Shown here: piece after piece, positions 1 to 7,279 of the stretch
Numbering within the stretch: the stretch's first letter is position 1
Layout of the letters: each line of letters starts with the position of its first letter
Virus record (IMG/VR): IMGVR_UViG_3300035670_000717
Coordinates: 1 to 35,866 of that record
Source of the DNA: a virus
Reading direction: 5' to 3' (one strand)
Length of the DNA stretch: 35,866 nt
The notes under the pieces: model-generated
Databases searched by the model: none
Told to the model about the DNA's origin: nothing
What the model saw: only the letters and a program-made list of their open reading frames with translations
Made by a program: the position numbers and the translations under genes

Positions 1-127
1 GCGCAGGAACGTGTACGCACGCAGGCGACGGGGCGTGGGACTACGCGCCCACGCAGGCGGAGACCGATGGTGCGCACTGTCGGTACACCTGTACACTGGA
101 CGGGGCGATCACGCAGACGGTGCAGGT
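1..127. repeat. Left copy of 127-bp terminal repeat
   Basis: Identical, base for base, to 35740-35866. A coding frame continues across the joint. 127 is a common largest k-mer of short-read assemblers, so this is most likely the overlap of a circular assembly and not a physical terminal repeat. Confidence 0.95.
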
Positions 128-395
128 ATATACTGATACTGCGGGTTCCGGCGGTGGGACTATCGAGTGGACGTATGAGGTCACGGACAGCGTTTCCGGG
201 TTGCCGATCAATGACGTGCTGGTACAGTTGCGACATCCTGATTCCGGGGCTGTGCGGTTTCAGGCGACGACCAACGCCCTCGGGATTGCGACGTTTCTGT
301 TACAGGCCGCAGACATGGGGACGTATACAGCGGTCAGCATACCGGGCGGCAATTATGAGGGTGCATCCGAGGAGGTGACGATCAGTGCCGAATGA
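1..395 (+). CDS. Ig-like virion surface protein, 3' part (gene continues from 35616)
   Basis: This is the downstream part of a gene that starts at 35616 and crosses the assembly joint. The complete product is 172 residues. The second half (about residues 75-172) has the alternating hydrophobic pattern of a beta-sandwich, with an Ig-like or transthyretin-like signature: a designed-looking DSVSGLPINDVLVQL stretch followed by TNALGIATFLL and a GTYTAVSIPGGNY segment, as in carboxypeptidase-regulatory-like domains found on phage surfaces. The first half has cysteines near C46, C68 and C72 that could pair. It ends 11 nt inside the head-tail adaptor gene and closes the fibre/decoration block. A role as capsid decoration or adhesin is inferred from fold and position only. 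A GTG at 120 could be mistaken for its start if the circle is not closed. Confidence 0.75.
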   Translation, partial: AGTCTHAGDGAWDYAPTQAETDGAHCRYTCTLDGAITQTVQVYTDTAGSGGGTIEWTYEVTDSVSGLPINDVLVQLRHPDSGAVRFQATTNALGIATFLLQAADMGTYTAVSIPGGNYEGASEEVTISAE

Positions 396-831
396 TGGTA
401 TTACACTGACCCCGGTAACGACCGGGACTCTATGGCTGACCACGGGTGAGGCGGACACGTATTTCTCCACCCGTCTCGGTGCGTCCACGTATTGGACTGC
501 CGGGACAGACAAAACGGCGGCACTCACGACGGCGCAAAACGACTTGGTCAATTGCGGGCTGTTCGTGTGGCCCGAGGACGAGAATGGCGACGTAGACCCG
601 ACCACGGCGATGCAGAACGCGGTGTGTGAGCAGGCGTTGTTTCGCCTTCGGGATGTGGCCGGGGTTGATGCGCGTGCCGACCTTCAGGGGCAGGGTGTGA
701 CCCGCGCAAGCATTGTCGGGGAGGACTATCGGGGTGCGGGGGGTATCGTGATATGCGCTCAGGCTCAGGCGCTTTTGGTCGGACTTCGGGATTCGTCAGC
801 GGGCTATGGCTCGTTCGACGTGACCCGGTAA
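385..831 (+). CDS. Head-tail connector (adaptor), DnaT-like gp6 type
   Basis: A 148-residue protein starting at GTG 385, with a strong GAGGAGGTG ribosome-binding site at 369-377. The N-terminal pattern LTTGEADTYFSTRLG, followed by an alanine-rich helical segment (TAALTTAQNDL) and a C-terminal YGSFDVTR, is typical of the short helical proteins that ring the portal in siphoviruses. Databases often label the family putative DnaT-like ssDNA-binding protein, although the role is structural. It would bind the portal and form the first disk of the connector. It overlaps the preceding Ig-like gene by 11 nt and is followed after 11 nt by a membrane protein gene. Confidence 0.7.
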   Translation: MPNDGITLTPVTTGTLWLTTGEADTYFSTRLGASTYWTAGTDKTAALTTAQNDLVNCGLFVWPEDENGDVDPTTAMQNAVCEQALFRLRDVAGVDARADLQGQGVTRASIVGEDYRGAGGIVICAQAQALLVGLRDSSAGYGSFDVTR

Positions 832-842
832 GGAGGCTGCCC

Positions 843-1196
843 GTGAAATGGATTTCCGAGCATTTGGAAACCTTGGGCGCGTTTGTCGCCACCAGCGTTT
901 TCGGTTTGCTGATCTGGATTGCCAGACGTGGCGGCGCGGAAGCGTGGCACACAATGCAAGCCACGCACGACCACGAACGGCGGTTGTGCAGTATCGAGAC
1001 CCACTTGACAAAGCGCGAGGTTCTCTGCACTGACCACCGGGAAGAGTTGAGCGAAATCAAGGAACTGATCGCGGAGGGAAGCATGAAGACCTTGATCGCA
1101 ATCGGTGACATCGGGCAAAGGGTCGCGAAATTGGAAGGCATCAACCGGGAACGCCATCGGCTACACCGTCGTGGCATGGAGGACTCTCAAGAATAA
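843..1196 (+). CDS. Small protein with one membrane helix and coiled coil
   Basis: The start is GTG 843, with an AGGAGG site at 831-836; the same frame is open further upstream, but only this start has a ribosome-binding site. The 117-residue product has one clear transmembrane helix near residues 8-27 (LGAFVATSVFGLLIWIA), then a charged, heptad-like helical tail (residues 40-117) rich in E, K, R and H. This topology resembles small phage membrane proteins such as haemolysin XhlA-type or pinholin/spanin partners. It lies between head-tail connector genes and far from the lysis pair, which is unusual for a lysis protein. Function unknown. Its stop overlaps the next start as TAATG. Confidence 0.65.
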   Translation: MKWISEHLETLGAFVATSVFGLLIWIARRGGAEAWHTMQATHDHERRLCSIETHLTKREVLCTDHREELSEIKELIAEGSMKTLIAIGDIGQRVAKLEGINRERHRLHRRGMEDSQE

Positions 1197-2059
1197 TGGC
1201 GGTCGCGGCAACGGCAACGAAACTCAACGACACCGGAGGGAACTACCTCCGGAATCTGCTATCGGCGTATCGGCAGGCCGAGGCGGAGTTGAGCCGTCAG
1301 CTGTTGTCGGCGCGAAATACCGAGTTCGGCGAGTGGAGACTCAACGACCAGCTTACCCAGGTACGGGGTATCATCTCGGCCCTTGACGCGATGGCGACAA
1401 GCGAAAGCCCGAAGGCACTCAAGGCGGCATACGAAGACGGGGTTGACCTTGCCGAGCTTGCCCTCAGGAAAGCGGGTATAGGTGCGGTCGCCGAGAACTT
1501 CGGGAACGCCCTCAACACGGCAGCATTCCAGGCTATGCAACAGAGGATGCTGGCCGACCTGATGTCTGGCAATTCGGCCCTGAAAAAGCAGATGGAACAG
1601 GCAATCCGTAAGACCGCCCAACTCCTCCTCGACGAACGGACAATCCAGAAACAGATCGCTTCCGGGATCCTGCAAGGCAAAACCGCTAAACAGGTGGCGC
1701 GTGACCTTGAGCGGCAGTTGTCCTCGGTCATGCGGGACGGCGTGAAGGTTCCTGTATTATGCAAAGACGGCAAGATCCGAAAATATGACCCGTCTTATTA
1801 TAGTGACCTTGTCGCTCGGACAATGACACGGGCAGCAGCATCGCAAGGGACGCTCGACAACACCCGCGCATGGGGCGTTGACCTTGTGCAGTTTTCCGAC
1901 CATGCGAACGAGTGCGAAGTCTGTCAACCTCTCGAAGCGAAGATATTTTCCATCTCCGGTAAGCACCCGAAATACCCGAAGTTGACCCCTTCCGAGACCC
2001 CGCCGATACACCCGAACTGCAAACATGTGATCGTGCCCTATGTGGAGATTCCAGAGTGA
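1196..2059 (+). CDS. Minor head protein (phage minor capsid protein 2 / Mu gpF-like)
   Basis: 287 residues. The N-terminal two thirds is predicted helical. The C-terminal third carries the family signature: ARTMTRAAASQGTLDNTRAWG, then SDHANECEVCQPLEAKIFSISG, and finally PPIHPNCKHVIVPYV. The C-x2-C and H-x2-N-C-x-H residues look like a metal site and are characteristic of SPP1 gp7 / Mu gpF / minor capsid protein 2 families, which bind portal and packaged DNA inside the head. In most siphoviruses this gene directly follows the portal; here it lies about 10 kb further on, behind the fibre genes. The start ATG 1196 overlaps the previous stop. Confidence 0.85.
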   Translation: MAVAATATKLNDTGGNYLRNLLSAYRQAEAELSRQLLSARNTEFGEWRLNDQLTQVRGIISALDAMATSESPKALKAAYEDGVDLAELALRKAGIGAVAENFGNALNTAAFQAMQQRMLADLMSGNSALKKQMEQAIRKTAQLLLDERTIQKQIASGILQGKTAKQVARDLERQLSSVMRDGVKVPVLCKDGKIRKYDPSYYSDLVARTMTRAAASQGTLDNTRAWGVDLVQFSDHANECEVCQPLEAKIFSISGKHPKYPKLTPSETPPIHPNCKHVIVPYVEIPE

Positions 2060-2349
2060 TAGGAGCATATGCGGTTGATGACATTACTATTGTGCGGGCG
2101 ACGCTCGATCAGTGGGGGGAGGTCTCCTCCTCGACGAGTACCGTTGTGCGGGGGCGGGTGGATTGGAGGTTTCGGAAGGTTCTGGACAACGGCGGTGCGG
2201 AGAGGACTGTCCGGGGTCGGATACTCACGGCAACGGAGGTGCTACTCACGGATCGGCTTACCATCGGGTCTGAGACGTACTCGGTTGTCGCTGTCAACCA
2301 GATTCGTGGGTTCGGCGACCCGTACTTCTATGAGGTGTATGTGGCGTGA
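2056..2349 (+). CDS. Head closure / head-tail joining protein
   Basis: A 97-residue, mostly beta protein starting at GTG 2056, overlapping the previous stop by four bases. The segments TIVRATLDQWGEV, VVRGRVDWRF, GRILTATEVLLTD and IGSETYSVVAVNQIRGFGDPYFYEVYV follow the layout of head-closure proteins (SPP1 gp16 / Hc1 type): an SH3-like barrel with a conserved pattern of ETY-x-V-V-x(2,6) near the end. It would cap the connector after packaging. Assignment rests on fold pattern, size and its place between the minor head protein and the neck protein. Confidence 0.75.
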   Translation: MIGAYAVDDITIVRATLDQWGEVSSSTSTVVRGRVDWRFRKVLDNGGAERTVRGRILTATEVLLTDRLTIGSETYSVVAVNQIRGFGDPYFYEVYVA

Positions 2350-2765
2350 GTGACGTTCCGTTTGAGACCGGATTCGCAAAAGCCCTTGAGGCCGCTTACG
2401 ATGCGGCGCACCGGGGTCTGGTGTTGGCGGGTATGCGTCTCATTCGCGATGCCGTCATGGAGCAACCCACCGTGCCGATTGACACCGGACATTTGCGCGG
2501 GAGTGGGACTGTCCACGCCCGGAATGTCATGCAGTATGCCTCTGCCGAATTTGGCAGCGGAACGCCGAACAACGGGCCGGAACAGACCGGGGCACTCACG
2601 GCGGTGGTTGGTTTCAACCAACCTCAGGCCGCGAGATTGCACGAACATCCTGAGTACCATTTCACTGACCCGGATGCGGGCGGGAAGTATTTGGAATTGA
2701 AAATGCAGCGGAACGCGAAGGCATATGGGAAGATCATCGGGGCGGCGATCAAGGAGCGTTTGTGA
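2346..2765 (+). CDS. Neck protein, HK97 gp10-like
   Basis: 139 residues from GTG 2346. The central motif PIDTGHLRGSGTV and the later ARLHEHPEYHFTDPDAGGKYLE are hallmarks of the HK97 gp10-like / minor structural neck family, where a TG-x-LR-x-S/G motif precedes the first beta strand and a metal-like H-x3-H/Y pattern precedes a GxKYLE segment. The family links head completion proteins with the tail terminator. The gene overlaps its neighbours by 4 nt on both sides, as expected of a translationally coupled connector operon. Confidence 0.8.
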   Translation: MSDVPFETGFAKALEAAYDAAHRGLVLAGMRLIRDAVMEQPTVPIDTGHLRGSGTVHARNVMQYASAEFGSGTPNNGPEQTGALTAVVGFNQPQAARLHEHPEYHFTDPDAGGKYLELKMQRNAKAYGKIIGAAIKERL

Positions 2766-3160
2766 TGTCGTACCTCACGCAGGATATGGCCACGTGGTTA
2801 GCGGGAAAGGTGGCCGGGTGGACTACGGGGACAAACCTGTTTGCGGGACACTTCCCGGAGGACGCGCCGGACACGGCAGCGGTTTTGCTTGAGCGGACGG
2901 GTGCGGCAATCGAGCCGCATGACCCTGATTTTCAGGAACGCCGGATCCAACTTTGGGTGCGTGCGCCTACGCAGTTTTCTGCGGAGGGTGCAGCGTGGAC
3001 ATTGTTTGACGGGTTGGTGTCAGCGGCAACGTTCGCGGTGACGATGGGCGGACACACGATACTGACGGTAAGCGGGATTTCCCCGGCTCTGGTGGGGCGC
3101 GACTCCAGAGGCAGGTTTGAATACAGCGCCAATTTGACAGTGCGCCTCCGGGCGACATAA
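2762..3160 (+). CDS. Tail terminator / minor capsid protein
   Basis: 132 residues. The sequence shows the alpha-beta layout of tail terminator proteins: an N-terminal helix (QDMATWLAGKVAG), a strand with DTAAVLLERTGA, the conserved RRIQLWVRAPT strand, a helix (SAEGAAWTLFDGLVSA) and a terminal DSRGRFEYSANLTVRLR strand. The protein would cap the tail tube and receive the head. It sits between the neck and tail tube genes in the canonical order. The GTG-ATG at 2762/2765 leaves the first residue uncertain. Confidence 0.78.
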   Translation: MMSYLTQDMATWLAGKVAGWTTGTNLFAGHFPEDAPDTAAVLLERTGAAIEPHDPDFQERRIQLWVRAPTQFSAEGAAWTLFDGLVSAATFAVTMGGHTILTVSGISPALVGRDSRGRFEYSANLTVRLRAT

Positions 3161-3174
3161 GGAGAGACTGAAGT

Positions 3175-3741
3175 ATGGCAGCATTTCTGAAGGACATCGG
3201 CCCGGCGGATATCATTTTCGACGGGTCAAGCATCGGCGCGGTACAGAACGTCGTCGTGACGATCAATCAGGAGGACGCTCACGGAACCACAGGCGGAACA
3301 GGCATCGCCCCGGTAAGCGCGACGCTGAAAGGGCGGACAGCAACCGTGGCGTGCGAGGTCACTCAGGCCACGTTGGCGCAGCTTAACGATTTGATTCCCG
3401 GAAGCGATCTGGGAGACGGCGCCGTAACGGACGACCTTCGCATTTCCGTTGATGCGGGGCTTGACCTGACCAGCTATGCCAAGACGCTGATCGTAAAGCC
3501 GAAGGTCGGCGGGACTACCAGCACTACGGCGGCAGAGTGGATCATCGCGCCCAAGGCGTACCCGCGCCCCGCGATTGAGCTTCCGTACAACGTCGAGGAT
3601 CAGAGGGTATTCAACGTCGAGTTCGTGTGTATGCCTGTTCTCGCGGCTGACCTGCTCACAGGCGGATTCCTCTACAAGAGCGGTACACCCGATTATGCGG
3701 CGGACGAGTTGATCATCTTCGGCAAGGAGGCGGCAAGCTAA
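3175..3741 (+). CDS. Major tail (tube) protein
   Basis: 188 residues, preceded by a GGAGA site at 3161-3165. The sequence begins with an acidic strand-rich segment (GPADIIFDGSSIGAVQNVVVTI), has a long loop rich in glycine and threonine (HGTTGGTGIAPV), and then TATVACEVTQATLAQL and a C-terminal VFNVEFVCMPV strand, consistent with the tube protein beta-sandwich. Position supports this: between the tail terminator and the two chaperone frames that precede the tape measure. It should be among the most abundant virion proteins after the coat. Confidence 0.82.
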   Translation: MAAFLKDIGPADIIFDGSSIGAVQNVVVTINQEDAHGTTGGTGIAPVSATLKGRTATVACEVTQATLAQLNDLIPGSDLGDGAVTDDLRISVDAGLDLTSYAKTLIVKPKVGGTTSTTAAEWIIAPKAYPRPAIELPYNVEDQRVFNVEFVCMPVLAADLLTGGFLYKSGTPDYAADELIIFGKEAAS

Positions 3742-4038
3742 ATGAGATACGAACCGACAGCACAGTTGCGGGCGGGGTTGGCGGAGTCTATTGAGTTCGA
3801 GTTTTCCGGGCGTGAGTTTCGGATTGCCCGCGTGCCCCTGGGTGTCATGGATGTGGTTGCGGAGGCGCAGACCTCCGGGGGCACGTCGGCCTCTGCCCTC
3901 CTCAGGGTGATCGAGGCATTCATCGGCGCGGAGACGATGCGCGAGTTGGGTGAGCCTGACCTTCGGGAAGTGCTTCCGCTCGCCACGTGGTTGGTCGAAC
4001 AGGTTTCCGTTGGGCTTGCGGTGACGGAAAAAAAGTAG
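3742..4038 (+). CDS. Tail assembly chaperone (G form)
   Basis: A 98-residue protein starting directly after the tube gene. It opens with a beta pair (ESIEFEFSGREFRIARVPLG) and continues as helices, as in gpG-type chaperones that coat the tape measure protein during tail assembly. The last codons are ACG GAA AAA AAG TAG, so the gene ends on a slippery heptamer with the stop immediately after it. Most ribosomes should stop at 4038; a minority should shift to make the longer GT product described separately. Function assigned from position and this signal. Confidence 0.85.
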   Translation: MRYEPTAQLRAGLAESIEFEFSGREFRIARVPLGVMDVVAEAQTSGGTSASALLRVIEAFIGAETMRELGEPDLREVLPLATWLVEQVSVGLAVTEKK

Positions 4039-4361
4039 GGAGGGCGTGGGCACGCATCCTGTCCACGTTCCCCGGAATCGGATACTCAGACCTTCGGCGA
4101 ATGGATGCCCGCGAAGTCGTGTTCTGGGTTTCCGAGGCCGAAAGGGTTGAGTACGAACGTCGGTCGTGGGGTCTCGCGGAGGCTGTATTTGCGCACACGG
4201 ACGTGGGCGGGAGGAGAGAGATACAACAGACCTTGGAGACCTCACGGCGGCGATACGAAGGCATGAACCCGGACGTGGCCGAGATGCGCCGGGAACAGGA
4301 ACGGGAACGTTGGCGGCGAAACTTGCGCGACCTGAAAGCGTTGTGCGGCGGAAGGAGATAG
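3742..4361 (+). CDS. Tail assembly chaperone (GT form) made by -1 frameshift
   Basis: Fusion of the 98-residue chaperone to a downstream -1 frame, predicted 206 residues. A shift on AAAAAAG at 4029-4035 lets translation continue at GTA 4035 and read VGRAWARILSTFPGIGYSDLRRMDAREVV-type sequence to the stop at 4359-4361. The extension is charged and helical and ends in a basic region (RREQERERWRRNLRDLKALC in substance), fitting a T domain that contacts the tube protein. The downstream frame has no good start or ribosome-binding site of its own, which favours the fusion over an independent gene. Known parallel: lambda gpG/gpGT. Confidence 0.82.
4029..4067 (+). promoter_or_regulatory. Programmed -1 ribosomal frameshift signal
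   Basis: The heptamer A AAA AAG (4029-4035) is in the correct phase, a TAG stop follows at once, and after nine bases there is a small stem (CGTGG 4045-4049 with CCACG 4063-4067) that could stimulate the shift. Confidence 0.8.
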
Positions 4362-4362
4362 T

Positions 4363-6471
4363 ATGGCGTTTGATGCGGGGTCAATAGTCGCGAATCTTAA
4401 GTTGGACGATTCCCAGTTCCAGGCGGCGACGAAAAAGGCGAAGATGTCCGCTGGCGACCTCGGGCGTGGTCTTGCTCTTGCGGGTGGGGCCATTACTGGT
4501 GCCTTGGGCTTGGCGGTCAATTCGGCGGTCAAGTTCGAGGACAGCATCGCCAACATCGCCACGCTCGGGGTCAAGGACATGGAGTCCATGCGCGAGGCTG
4601 TGCTGGACGTTTCGACCGCTTACGGGCAAGACCTGAATCAGGCGGCAGAGGCCGCATATCAGGCAATCTCTGCCGGGGCCGATGCGGCACAGGTTCCCAA
4701 CATGCTGGCCGAGGCGGCTGAGGCGGCAGTTGGCGGCATGACGGATATGGTTTCGACAATGGACATGGCGACCTCTATCCAGAACGCATACGGGCAGAGC
4801 CTGTCTGATATCGGCGATATTTACAATCAGGCGCAGGTGGCGATCAATAAGGGGAAAACGACCTTTATAGAAATGAAGGATGCGGTTGGTCGCGTCGCGC
4901 CGATTTTCTCTGCCGCTGGCGTGTCCACAGAGGAGCTATTTGCGTCACTGTCCTCCTTGACCTCTGGCGGAATCATAACGACGGAATCCATCACGGGCCT
5001 CAAGGCGGCGATGACCTCGATCATATCTGGGAAAGTCGCACAGACACTTGGCGATCAATTCAACGTGTCTGCCCTGCGGACAATGACATTCAAGGAGTAC
5101 CTGGATCAGCTAAAGACGGCTACTGGCGGCAACATCTCTGCCATGCAAGAGGCACTTGGTTCCGTCGAAGCGTTTAATGCGGTGCTTGCGATGACCGGAG
5201 GCGGGGCGCAGAAATTCAGCGAATCTATGGACATGATGACCTCCGGGCTGGACGCGATGGGGCAGGCGGCACAGGCAAAAATGGAAACAACGGGGTTCGC
5301 TTTGTCGCAGATGAAGGCCGAGATGCATCGTCTATGGATTGAGGTAGGCGATGCGTTGACCCCGGCCCTGACAGAGTTGGCAAAGGCTGCACTCCCGATA
5401 GCAGAGTGGGTCGGGAAGATGGCGAAGGAACATCCGGGTATCATCCAGTTGGTTGGGGCTATCGGCCTGTTGGCGGCAGCAACTGGCTCCGTGATGGCTG
5501 CGGTAGGCCCGTTGAGTGTGACGCTCAAGGCGATCAGTGCGGCATTGACCGGAATCGGGCCTGCGATGGCGGGGTTGTCCGGCATGTCGATTCCGGCGTT
5601 CGTCGCGGCGGCTGGCCCGTGGGTGGTGGCGATTGGTGCGGCTGCGTATGCCCTCTGGAAAATCGTCGAGGCCGCTGGATTAGCGTCTGAGGCTATCGAT
5701 GGACTCAGGCAGACCAACGAGCAGCTCGACCGTGTTAATGAGCGGGGACGGAAGCAACTCGAAGCGAAGGGCATCGCCATTGACAACCTCGCATGGAAGG
5801 AAATGAACGCGGCCCAGCAAACTCAGTGGATTGTGGACGCGAACAACAAGCTGAAGGAACGGGAAGCCGAGACGTATCGGCGATTTCAGGCAGCGGCTAC
5901 GGGTGCGCTCGATGGGGCGACCCGCTCTACGGAGCAGTATTCGCGGGCGATGGAGACCACGGGGAAAACGGTAGAGCAGGTGACCGGGCAGGCGCGGGAG
6001 AGTCTGTTCCGGTTCGACTTGTCGCACAGGGAAAGCCCGAGTGTTCTCGACCTCGCGTTTGATTCGTTCTCGGTGTACCTCGGTGGGTTGGAGGGTCTCG
6101 TTGCCAGAATCATCGGCCTTGCCCAAAAGGCGAAGGATGCCCTCATGTGGGGGTTCGGGGGCGGCTTCGCGAATGGCGGGGTGGTTCCCGGTTTCGCGTC
6201 CGGTGGCGTTGTCGGTGGACACAGGATTGTGCGGGTTGGCGAGATGGGGCCGGAGATGGTTGCGTTGCCGAGCGGAAGCCGGGTGATGTCGCATGGCGAT
6301 ATGATGAGGTCGGTACAGGCAAACAGCGGCACGAATATCAGTATTGCGATCAACGGGGGCGTGACCGACCGGAACGCGGCGGAGCATTTGGCGCGGGAGA
6401 TTGACCGACGGCTGCGAGACCGCTTAAGGAACCGCATGGCCGTCCACGGCGTAAGCGCGGCGAGGGTTTGA
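4363..6471 (+). CDS. Tail tape measure protein
   Basis: 702 residues. The first half has the TIGR01760-type tape measure core: FEDSIANIATLG, DLNQAAEAAYQAISAGADAAQVPNML and later TSGGIITTESITGLKAAM. A long hydrophobic, glycine-alanine-rich block lies at about residues 359-445, the segment that may enter the host membrane during DNA delivery. The C-terminal part ends with the glycine-rich FANGGVVPGFASGGVVGGHR motif and GEMGPEMVALPSGSRVM, common at the ends of such proteins. At the usual 0.15 nm per residue it would specify a tail near 105 nm. The ATG at 4363 follows a GGAGA site just after the chaperone stop. Confidence 0.95.
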   Translation: MAFDAGSIVANLKLDDSQFQAATKKAKMSAGDLGRGLALAGGAITGALGLAVNSAVKFEDSIANIATLGVKDMESMREAVLDVSTAYGQDLNQAAEAAYQAISAGADAAQVPNMLAEAAEAAVGGMTDMVSTMDMATSIQNAYGQSLSDIGDIYNQAQVAINKGKTTFIEMKDAVGRVAPIFSAAGVSTEELFASLSSLTSGGIITTESITGLKAAMTSIISGKVAQTLGDQFNVSALRTMTFKEYLDQLKTATGGNISAMQEALGSVEAFNAVLAMTGGGAQKFSESMDMMTSGLDAMGQAAQAKMETTGFALSQMKAEMHRLWIEVGDALTPALTELAKAALPIAEWVGKMAKEHPGIIQLVGAIGLLAAATGSVMAAVGPLSVTLKAISAALTGIGPAMAGLSGMSIPAFVAAAGPWVVAIGAAAYALWKIVEAAGLASEAIDGLRQTNEQLDRVNERGRKQLEAKGIAIDNLAWKEMNAAQQTQWIVDANNKLKEREAETYRRFQAAATGALDGATRSTEQYSRAMETTGKTVEQVTGQARESLFRFDLSHRESPSVLDLAFDSFSVYLGGLEGLVARIIGLAQKAKDALMWGFGGGFANGGVVPGFASGGVVGGHRIVRVGEMGPEMVALPSGSRVMSHGDMMRSVQANSGTNISIAINGGVTDRNAAEHLAREIDRRLRDRLRNRMAVHGVSAARV

Positions 6472-6472
6472 T

Positions 6473-7267
6473 ATGGGAACATACCTGAGTATTGGCGGGA
6501 CGGACTATACCGACCTCCTATTGATTGACGCACAGCCAATGTCGCCTATGCGCCCGCGTGTGTGGATGGGCGAATACGGGGCGAAGTCGGGGGTACGTGC
6601 CCACGTGGAGACGTACCAGGAGCGGACGCTTGAGGTGACCTGTTCCCTGCGGGCCGCGACCCCGGCGGCGTTCTACGCCCGTCAGGATATCGTTCTGGGT
6701 GCGCTCGATGCGCTCAACGGCGAAGTGCTTCTGAACCTCGGGACGATGCGGGCACAATCGGCGGCATTGCAACGGGGGTATCTCGCAATCCTGACCGGGT
6801 TGACCACGACCCAAACGAGCGAACAGAGTGCCGAGTACGAGATGGAGTGGTTGGTTCCCTCAGGGACGGCATGCGCGTTATCCTCGACCACACAGACCGG
6901 CGTTACGATTGCGGCAACCATGTACGAGCCTGCAACAGCGGGGCAGACCGTGGCCGGGAACCTGCGTGCCGATGTGGTTTGGACGTTCACGGCAGGCGGG
7001 AGCGTGACAGCGATCACGTTCGCCAACTCGACTACGGGGCAGACGTTGGAGTGGACTGGAAGCCTGAGCGCGGGGGAAAAACTGAAGCTGGACGGGGTCA
7101 AATACCATATCGAGAAGTACACCGGGGGCGCGTGGGAAAACGCGATGGCGGGCCTTGATGACGCTGACCCCTTCCCCCAACTTCAAGGCGGGGTAAGAAA
7201 CACGTTGACCGTTTCTGGTATCGCCGGGACGCTCGACTACACGTATCGGCCTCAATTCCGGTGGTGA
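6473..7267 (+). CDS. Distal tail protein (Dit)
   Basis: 264 residues. It starts with a short beta region (YLSIGGTDYTDLLLID) and has the expected N-terminal ring domain, followed by a galectin-like C-terminal domain from about residue 140 that includes TTGQTLEWTGSLSAGEKLKLDG. The ending FPQLQGGVRNTLTVSG, followed by a YTYRPQFRW tail, is the standard close of Dit proteins: proline, glycine, N-T-L and an aromatic-rich strand that reports the tail-tip ring. It lies directly between the tape measure and the hub gene, as in most siphoviruses. Role: hexameric ring that joins the tail tube to the baseplate. Confidence 0.85.
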   Translation: MGTYLSIGGTDYTDLLLIDAQPMSPMRPRVWMGEYGAKSGVRAHVETYQERTLEVTCSLRAATPAAFYARQDIVLGALDALNGEVLLNLGTMRAQSAALQRGYLAILTGLTTTQTSEQSAEYEMEWLVPSGTACALSSTTQTGVTIAATMYEPATAGQTVAGNLRADVVWTFTAGGSVTAITFANSTTGQTLEWTGSLSAGEKLKLDGVKYHIEKYTGGAWENAMAGLDDADPFPQLQGGVRNTLTVSGIAGTLDYTYRPQFRW

Positions 7268-7279
7268 CAAGTACCTGAC

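Noticed and set aside
3226-4245. Long minus-strand frame of 339 codons under the tail genes
   Set aside because: Antisense shadow of GC-rich genes; arginine-proline-rich product, no ribosome-binding site, opposite strand well explained.
3987-4361. Independent gene for the downstream chaperone frame
   Set aside because: Its putative GTG start lies within the upstream gene without a ribosome-binding site; the slippery site explains expression as a fusion.
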